Shown here piece after piece: positions 14,977 to 18,733 of a DNA stretch of 18,733 nucleotides; positions within the stretch are counted from its first letter, which is position 1, and every line of letters begins with the position of its first letter. A program made the translations under genes and the position numbers. The stretch spans positions 1 through 18,733 of the forward strand of contig JAIEPI010000122.1 of the NCBI GenBank assembly GCA_019749855.1, written 5' to 3'. Below the pieces are notes generated by a model that did no database searches, had not been told where the DNA came from, and was given only the letters and a program-made list of their open reading frames with translations. This stretch comes from Rickettsiales bacterium (GTDB lineage: Bacteria > Pseudomonadota > Alphaproteobacteria > Rickettsiales > UBA998).

Positions 14977-15560
14977 TTTTTAGCCCTTTCGCCGATTAGC
15001 GGGGCAAAGAATTTCTTCGTCCTGATTGATCCATAATCGCGTACACAGCGCATGAGTGCCGCTTGTCTGAATGTCGGCAGCTTCTTTTTCACACGCTCCA
15101 AAACAGCGCCTGTATCTTCCGCCAGCGTATCCAGATTATTGAGCATATCGACCAATAAAAACTCTGTCGTCAGGCGGCTGGGGAAATGCGGTTTCATCCG
15201 AAACTCAAATACCCTTCCGCCCAGCTCAAACTGCCCGTGGCGCTTGTGATTATAAACTACGGTCTGGTTGTAAAGCTGCGTAGTGCCAAGCCCGAGGGAG
15301 TTATAGGCATTGGGTGAAGTGAGCAGAAACCGGTGGTCACGCAGGAAGGCTTCCACCAGTTTTTTGTCATCTGCAGGTGCATCACCAAAAACAGTTTTCT
15401 TAGGGCAATAGTAAAGGCCGCCGGATAGCTTGGTTAGCTTTCCTTCCTCCTGCAATTGCTTCAGGTGGCGATCCACCGCGTTTGACCATTTAGCCAAATC
15501 CTCGCGGCGATATACCTGCCCAGGGCGCAAATGCTTCTTTATTTCTTGGAGCTTTGACAT
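14973..15560 (-). CDS. AbiEi-like (DUF6088) antitoxin-type protein
   Basis: The product has 195 residues. The N-terminal ~55 residues form a winged helix (QVYRREDLAKWSNAVDRHLK, then LQEEGKLTKLSGGLYYCP), typical of AbiEi/DUF6088 transcriptional repressors that act as antitoxins of type IV systems. The C-terminal part carries FLLTSPNAYNSLGLGTTQLYN and VVYNHKRHGQFELGG, as in the family. AbiEi normally represses its own operon by binding inverted repeats and is followed by the nucleotidyltransferase toxin AbiEii. No such gene is present here; an AlkB gene follows with an ATGA overlap. The upstream GCATGAT repeats (15565-15630) are candidate binding sites. The AGGA before the ATG is unusually close to the start. 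Confidence 0.78.
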   Translation of the reverse strand: MSKLQEIKKHLRPGQVYRREDLAKWSNAVDRHLKQLQEEGKLTKLSGGLYYCPKKTVFGDAPADDKKLVEAFLRDHRFLLTSPNAYNSLGLGTTQLYNQTVVYNHKRHGQFELGGRVFEFRMKPHFPSRLTTEFLLVDMLNNLDTLAEDTGAVLERVKKKLPTFRQAALMRCVRDYGSIRTKKFFAPLIGERAKK

Positions 15561-15630
15561 TCCTGCATGATAGCATTCCTGCGAGAACGCGTAAGTATAT
15601 TTATTGAAAAATCATGCAATCTAGCATGAT
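15558..15630 (-). promoter_or_regulatory. Operator-like repeats and promoter of the AbiEi-AlkB pair
   Basis: An inverted repeat ATCATGC (15611-15617) / GCATGAT (15624-15630) with a 6-base centre sits just upstream of a minus-strand TATACT (15594-15599, -10-like). A third GCATGAT lies at 15565-15571 near the start codon. CATTCCTGC occurs twice (15558-15566 and 15574-15582), the first copy covering the start codon. This fits AbiEi-type negative autoregulation. No good -35 is seen at the right spacing, so the exact promoter is uncertain. Confidence 0.5.
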
Positions 15631-15655
15631 GTGATGGCAGGGCGATTTTGCCTCT

Positions 15656-15708
15656 TATGTCTATTATCTTGGACAATTAAGGCTCTAATGTACAAGATAA
15701 TAGACATA
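15656..15708. repeat. Long inverted repeat with 16-base perfect arms
   Basis: TATGTCTATTATCTTG (15656-15671) is the exact reverse complement of 15693-15708. The 21-base centre continues the pairing imperfectly (one mismatch, two bulges). An outer pair ATGTGATG (15629-15636) / CATCACAT (15712-15719) encloses it. It lies between two minus-strand genes, 26 bases after the stop of the gene at 15734-16309. It is AT-rich and has no T-run, so a simple terminator is unlikely; it could be a protein-binding site, a recombination site or a mobile palindrome. Confidence 0.6.
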
Positions 15709-15733
15709 AAGCATCACATAGCGGTGTTGCACC

Positions 15734-16309
15734 TCAATCATCCACGAACCCCTGCGCGGTGAATTTATAGAGCACCTTGGCGTTGGGGTTGGATTTGAGG
15801 GGCGTGTCCATTTTGTAATCGACGGTGGGGTCAATGTGATCGGCGTAGCGTGCCACCCAATCCAGCCATTCAGCCTGATCGGGTGCGGTGGCGTTGGGCA
15901 GCTGGCGCATCGCTTCCAGATAGTGGCGGGTGCGTCGGGTGATTTCTATGTCGCGTAGGGCAATCTTTAAGCGGCGCACGCGCTGGCGCTCGGTCATCAT
16001 ATCCGGTTTTTGCACGCGGCGTTTATCGTTGGCTTTGGCCAGTTGCTTGGCATCCCGATCCACCGTGATTTCGGTAGGTGTATCAGCGGGCGCTGGGCGC
16101 AGAATGGGTTTGGTGGTTGGCTGACCGTAGGAGCGCTTTGCCCAATAGCCACGCGGTGGGCGCGGGATTTTCATCTTCGTGCAGATTTTGGCGAGGCCTA
16201 AATCCGAGAGCCCATATTGCTTCGCCAGCTGGAGGATGGGCACCGACCAGATTTCATCATTGAGCTGGTCGCGCTGGAAGGTAATAACCTGGGAAATCTC
16301 TCGCTTCAT
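15734..16309 (-). CDS. Unknown protein with N-terminal helix-turn-helix-like segment
   Basis: The product has 191 residues. Residues about 18-56 contain DEIWSVPILQLAKQYGLSD and LAKICTKMKIPRPPRGYWAK, which read as a helix-turn-helix, a pattern I know from uncharacterised proteins of mobile regions. A proline-rich linker follows (about 64-80), then a basic helical part (TERQRVRRLKIALRDIEITRRTRHYLEAMRQL in outline) and a C-terminal region around WLDWVARYADHIDP. No enzyme motif is seen. It lies 43 bases downstream of hipA. A promoter-like element (16312-16359) shared with the DUF3768 gene ends three bases before the ATG, which would give a leaderless or nearly leaderless message. A DNA-binding role is likely but the target is unknown. 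Confidence 0.72.
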   Translation of the reverse strand: MKREISQVITFQRDQLNDEIWSVPILQLAKQYGLSDLGLAKICTKMKIPRPPRGYWAKRSYGQPTTKPILRPAPADTPTEITVDRDAKQLAKANDKRRVQKPDMMTERQRVRRLKIALRDIEITRRTRHYLEAMRQLPNATAPDQAEWLDWVARYADHIDPTVDYKMDTPLKSNPNAKVLYKFTAQGFVDD

Positions 16310-16311
16310 CC

Positions 16312-16359
16312 TCTATCGGATAAGCTACTGGCAGCTGAGGTCAATAGTCTTTTTAGTTG
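16312..16359 (-). promoter_or_regulatory. Shared upstream sequence, copy B (candidate promoter of the 15734-16309 gene)
   Basis: On the minus strand it has TTGACC (16339-16344), a 16-base spacer and TATCCG (16317-16322), with the same flanks and CAGCTGCCAG core as the copy at 2871-2918 (37 of 48 identical). It overlaps the last codons of hipA. The start codon at 16309 follows within a few bases of the expected transcription start. Confidence 0.5.
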
Positions 16360-17585
16360 GTAATCACGTCGGCGATGATTTTCTTCGATGCCTTGGTTGC
16401 GCCTGCTTCTTCGGCATGGATTGGCCAGTGCTGCACAGCGTCTTTCACTTGATCAATGATGGAGTTTGCAAGCGGTCTTGAGATGCCAACTTTTTCTGCA
16501 AGCATAATTAAATGCTCTTTGCCTGGGCGCTTGCCTTCGCCCATGACGGTGGTGCTATGCTCGCCCCCTGGACCACCGGAGAAGGTCAGATCGTAGGCAG
16601 GAGAAACACACCAGTCACCCTTTTCATCCATCAGGAAGCTGAAGTTCTTGGCGTGATCGTCGCGGTTATGGGCGAAGACATTGAAGGCCGCAAGCCGCAG
16701 TATTTTCTCTAACTCCTGCACATTCCGCGTCAGTGCCAGAGTTGCCCGCATGATCTGCTCGTAATCGAGTGACGGCAAACGATGGTCGGCATGAATGAGG
16801 CCGGATACTGTGTGCATATGCAGCCGCTTGTCACCACTACGATCAAAGCGTTCTACACCGAAATAGCCTGCGCCTTTTTTTGCAGGGAATAAGTACGTCG
16901 GCATCATCGTGAGCCCTGCTGCACGCGCCATCAGGCTATAGGCATACTCAATCGCGCCGATGTCTTTTGCATCGGAGGAAGAGGCAAACTTCACCATCCA
17001 ATGCACATATCCTTTAGGCAATTCTTGCTGACCGTGAATCAGCTTTTTCTTGTTTGCACTTACGCCGAGCATCACCTTAGGACGCGCACCAGCGGATGAA
17101 CCAGAAAGTCCAAGCAACTCTGCGAATACATCACCTGCTTCGCCTTCCAGAACCTCTCCCGTCTCAGCGGCCAACTTATCGAGGCTAATTGCATCGGCGT
17201 GCTGTGAGTGTTCGCTGGTGTCAGGCTCGTAGGTGAGCGCCCCCATACCATAACAACCCACATGCGTCAGCCGATCTAGCGGCGTGAGTTGCTCGGGTGC
17301 TATGCCGTGTTTACGCACCTGACGATCCAGCAACAAACGTCCCCAGCCATCGGGAAGGCTATCATTGAACACGCCGAACAGTCCCTCAAACACTGCATCA
17401 TCACAGGGGATTGCGTCGGTCTGTTTGGGTAGCTTAAGCGGGGAAATATCCAGGCCGGATTTTATGAATGTGGGATCGTACTCGAAGTAAATCTTGCGCT
17501 TCACCAGCGCGAGCCTTCCCACTTTGTAATTAACGCTGCCAAAGTTGAGGCTGACATGTACAAGGGATACGGGCTGATATGTCAT
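16353..17585 (-). CDS. hipA: HipA-type Ser/Thr kinase toxin
   Basis: The product has 410 residues. HipA toxins are protein kinases of type II toxin-antitoxin pairs; E. coli HipA phosphorylates glutamyl-tRNA synthetase and causes dormancy. Here the N-terminal HipA domain spans about 1-115 (FNDSLPDGWGRLLLDR). GSSAGARPK (162-170) matches the autophosphorylated serine loop, WMVKF (K199) fits the ATP-binding lysine, NRDDHAKNFSF (D309, N314) is the catalytic loop and SPAYDL (D332) the metal-binding aspartate. All key residues are present, so it should be active. The start overlaps the hipB stop by four bases (ATGA). The target is not predictable from sequence. The final codons lie within the promoter-like repeat of the next gene. 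Confidence 0.9.
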   Translation of the reverse strand: MTYQPVSLVHVSLNFGSVNYKVGRLALVKRKIYFEYDPTFIKSGLDISPLKLPKQTDAIPCDDAVFEGLFGVFNDSLPDGWGRLLLDRQVRKHGIAPEQLTPLDRLTHVGCYGMGALTYEPDTSEHSQHADAISLDKLAAETGEVLEGEAGDVFAELLGLSGSSAGARPKVMLGVSANKKKLIHGQQELPKGYVHWMVKFASSSDAKDIGAIEYAYSLMARAAGLTMMPTYLFPAKKGAGYFGVERFDRSGDKRLHMHTVSGLIHADHRLPSLDYEQIMRATLALTRNVQELEKILRLAAFNVFAHNRDDHAKNFSFLMDEKGDWCVSPAYDLTFSGGPGGEHSTTVMGEGKRPGKEHLIMLAEKVGISRPLANSIIDQVKDAVQHWPIHAEEAGATKASKKIIADVITN

Positions 17586-17881
17586 TTAACACTCCCGCGC
17601 TTACGCTGCTTCGGTGTTTTCATCAGCTCATCAAGCGATAGACCCGCACTTGATTGCGCGGTGGTGAACAGCCCATCAAACTCATGGGTGGTGCCCAGCG
17701 CTAGTGAGAGTGCAAGCAGTGACTCGAGAGAAGTTTTGCCGGTATGCTCGAATTGCTTCAATGTGCCGAGTGGCACACCTGAGCGAGAGGCCAAGCCTTC
17801 TTGCGTCAAATCAAGAGCAAGCCTCCGCGCTTTCGCACGGGCGGCAATTTCTTGTATAATCTCTTGGGGTAGCTTCATCAT
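17582..17881 (-). CDS. hipB: HipB-type helix-turn-helix antitoxin
   Basis: The product has 99 residues. Residues about 8-65 form a Cro/CI-type helix-turn-helix (ARRLALDLTQEGLASRSGVPLGTLKQFEHTGKTSLESLLALSLALG). The tail is basic (TPKQRKRGSVK), as in HipB proteins, where it is flexible. HipB neutralises HipA and represses the operon by binding inverted repeats. Here two operators flank the -35 and cover the -10 and start codon (17881-17943). Two adjacent ATG codons are possible starts. No ribosome binding site precedes them and the predicted transcription start is only a few bases upstream, so the message is probably leaderless. Confidence 0.88.
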   Translation of the reverse strand: MMKLPQEIIQEIAARAKARRLALDLTQEGLASRSGVPLGTLKQFEHTGKTSLESLLALSLALGTTHEFDGLFTTAQSSAGLSLDELMKTPKQRKRGSVK

Positions 17882-17943
17882 ATAGCTATTATTATAGCTA
17901 TAAGCCTATTAAAAGTCAATTAACAGCTATAATAATAGCTATA
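17881..17943 (-). promoter_or_regulatory. hipBA promoter with two operators
   Basis: Minus-strand promoter: -35 TTGACT (17914-17919), 17-base spacer, perfect -10 TATAAT (17891-17896). Operator 1 (17881-17902) is a perfect palindrome with 9-base arms TATAGCTAT / ATAGCTATA and centre TATT; it contains the -10 and touches the start codon. Operator 2 (17922-17943) has the same right arm and a slightly changed left arm (AACAGCTAT). Their centres are 41 bases apart, about four helical turns, which favours cooperative binding of the antitoxin or of HipA-HipB. Confidence 0.8.
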
Positions 17944-18084
17944 GTAAGCGGGTTTTATCAAGAGAACTTCTGAATAAATCCACCCGTATTTCACGCATCA
18001 CGCACTAACCCCGCACATGTGCGGAGTTGTTTGATACGAACCGCAAGTTTGGCATTCAAACCAACTGTCCCGCAAGTGGCTCTA

Positions 18085-18102
18085 TGGGACACTGATGGGA
18101 CA
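18085..18102 (+). repeat. TGGGACA pair, candidate integrase arm sites (first cluster)
   Basis: TGGGACA occurs at 18085-18091 and 18096-18102, an 11-base period, with an inverted TGTCCC at 18066-18071. The same pair with the same period recurs at 18477-18494. In-phase short repeats beside a tRNA core are typical of tyrosine-integrase arm-binding sites; this assignment is inference. Confidence 0.45.
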
Positions 18103-18220
18103 CTCGGGTGCAAATAGTCACAAATTTTGACAATCGCGCACAAAAGGCATAATCTGAAAATGTGACGGTGAGCTTGTCGCGGTGTTTTGTAACCAGCTGT
18201 AATAAATGGTGAAAGAGCGC

Positions 18221-18278
18221 CTTAAAAACTAGCGAGGGTGCAAGCTCTCCGTGAGTTCGAATCTCACCGCTTCCGCCA
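18221..18278 (+). pseudogene. 3' part of a tRNA-Ser gene (anticodon loop to CCA), attachment-site-like
   Basis: Seen in order: anticodon loop CTTAAAA, 3' anticodon stem ACTAG, a class II variable arm (GAGGG, loop, CTCTC), the T arm GTGAG-TTCGAAT-CTCAC, acceptor 3' strand CGCTTCC, discriminator G and CCA (18276-18278). G before CCA and the long variable arm indicate tRNA-Ser. The 5' half is absent: bases before the loop do not pair with ACTAG. Similarity therefore begins in the anticodon loop, a common crossover point of integrases. The loop would read UAA rather than a serine anticodon, so this is not a functional tRNA. Confidence 0.72.
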
Positions 18279-18319
18279 CTTACCAAAATAGGGAAATCAT
18301 ACCCTATTTTGGTAAGTGG
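18276..18319. repeat. 18-base perfect inverted repeat starting at the tRNA CCA end
   Basis: CCACTTACCAAAATAGGG (18276-18293), an 8-base loop, and its exact reverse complement (18302-18319). The left arm begins with the CCA of the tRNA fragment. There is no T-run after it, so it is not a standard terminator, though a strong stop of some kind is possible. It may be the edge of a small palindromic element inserted at the tRNA end. Confidence 0.7.
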
Positions 18320-18349
18320 TGATGTACTGGAGATGAGAACGTAGTTCGA

Positions 18350-18371
18350 CAATTTTTCAGTAGAAAAATTG
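18350..18371. repeat. Hairpin CAATTTTTC-AGTA-GAAAAATTG
   Basis: Perfect 9-base arms with a 4-base loop, the second of three hairpins between the two tRNA remnants. Confidence 0.6.
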
Positions 18372-18393
18372 GACGACGCAGGCATAGCCGAGT

Positions 18394-18407
18394 CGCCCGC
18401 AAGGGCG
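18394..18407. repeat. Hairpin CGCCC-GCAA-GGGCG
   Basis: Perfect 5-base GC stem closed by a GCAA tetraloop of the stable GNRA type, the third hairpin of the cluster. The surrounding 18375-18429 starts with GACGC and ends with GCGTC, which could pair and enclose it. Confidence 0.5.
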
Positions 18408-18429
18408 CGAAGCCAGCAGGCAAAGCGTC

Positions 18430-18447
18430 AATCTCACCGCTCCGCCA
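18430..18447 (+). repeat. Second remnant of the tRNA-Ser 3' end
   Basis: AATCTCACCGCTCCGCCA repeats 18260-18278 with one missing T. The two lie 170 bases apart in the same orientation and bracket the hairpin cluster. It may be a degraded second attachment site or a copy carried by the inserted element. Confidence 0.6.
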
Positions 18448-18476
18448 TCACTTAATTAGAATGCCAAAAACGCCCA

Positions 18477-18494
18477 TGGGACAATTCTGGGACA
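18477..18494 (+). repeat. TGGGACA pair, candidate integrase arm sites (second cluster)
   Basis: TGGGACA at 18477-18483 and 18488-18494, again with an 11-base period, 30 bases after the second tRNA remnant. The sequence after it also resembles that after the first cluster (GCAAATA, then TGACAA). Confidence 0.45.
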
Positions 18495-18588
18495 GTTGGG
18501 AAAAACAGATGGCAAATAATGACAAAACAATTAACATCAGGCTACTCTGAGAGAGTGGTCACTCAAAAAAAAGGCAAGGAGTCAAAGG

Positions 18589-18733
18589 ATGAGCTTTGAT
18601 GAGATAGATTTGGCTCAGCTACCTCCAAGCAGAGAGGAAGCGTTTGTGCACTTTGAGAAAGAAGTGAGAAATGCATATGAAAGCCGAACCAGAGATGATC
18701 GGGATAATAACATTGACCAGAACGGTAACTATG
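18589..18733 (+). CDS. N-terminal part of an unknown protein (cut by the right edge)
   Basis: An AAGGAG ribosome binding site lies well placed before the ATG at 18589. The frame stays open for 48 codons to the window end, beginning MSFDEIDLAQLPPSREEAF and continuing as a very charged helix (FEKEVRNAYESRTRDDRD). I do not recognise it. It lies beyond the second tRNA remnant and TGGGACA pair, so it may be outside the island or the first gene of a neighbouring element. Confidence 0.6.
   Translation, partial: MSFDEIDLAQLPPSREEAFVHFEKEVRNAYESRTRDDRDNNIDQNGNY

Larger units (their letters stand above)
17944..18588. other. Gene-free stretch with attachment-site remnants and hairpins
   Basis: No convincing gene lies between the hip operators and the start at 18589. 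The only long frame (18056-18385, minus) runs antisense through the tRNA fragment and two hairpins and is not a real gene. The stretch holds two TGGGACA pairs, a tRNA-Ser 3' fragment, a second shorter remnant, and three perfect hairpins, all listed separately. It is best read as the recombination end of the island. Confidence 0.6.

Noticed and set aside
18056..18385. 109-residue minus-strand reading frame with the string GEIRTHGELAPS
   Set aside because: It is antisense to the tRNA-Ser fragment and runs through hairpins; such strings are known false proteins made from tRNA-Ser antisense sequence.
1..18733. CRISPR array or complete insertion sequence
   Set aside because: No regularly spaced identical repeats and no transposase gene were seen anywhere in the window.

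Overview
The window looks like a genomic island of a proteobacterium, most likely an alphaproteobacterium of moderate GC. This rests on protein families recognised by eye (a DUF3768 protein, the integrase type, the three-gene TIGR04255 cluster); no database search was possible. The island character rests on a truncated tyrosine integrase near the left end, the 3' part of a tRNA-Ser gene plus a second remnant near the right end, paired TGGGACA repeats beside these remnants, and cargo made of restriction, toxin-antitoxin and nuclease genes.

Layout. 1-435 is the 3' end of an unknown gene entering from the left. 573-1355 is an integrase that lost its C-terminal catalytic part and is followed directly by an AT-richer gene for a one-helix membrane protein (1360-2280). 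2501-2839 is a DUF3768 gene on the minus strand. 3049-4473 is a plus-strand Cas4/RecB-like plus RNase H-like nuclease of the TM0106 type; it shares the four bases of its stop region with the convergent minus-strand gene that follows.

From 17881 down to 4470 every gene is on the minus strand. In order of transcription: hipB and hipA (translationally coupled, strong promoter inside an operator); a gene with a helix-turn-helix start (15734-16309); an AbiEi-like antitoxin gene coupled by ATGA to an AlkB-type dioxygenase gene (no AbiEii toxin); a tightly packed four-gene block of a small excisionase-type DNA-binding protein, a DUF4268 protein with a nuclease-like fold, a PLD-nuclease/SF2-helicase and an Eco57I-like adenine methyltransferase (14189-6226); and a coupled trio of a TIGR04255 protein and two unknown proteins (6161-4470).

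How they may work together. The four-gene block is the best candidate for an unusual restriction-like defence system: methylation and target recognition in one protein, translocation and a candidate nuclease in a second, another candidate nuclease in a third, and a small regulator first. The trio follows in the same direction and may be an accessory part or a separate module. AbiEi-AlkB, HipBA and the TM0106 nuclease are typical island companions. The 17882-18588 stretch has no convincing gene and holds the hip operators, integrase-type repeats, tRNA remnants and a set of strong hairpins. Two distant minus-strand genes share a 48-bp upstream sequence (37 of 48 identical), which may be a common promoter or an old recombination repeat.
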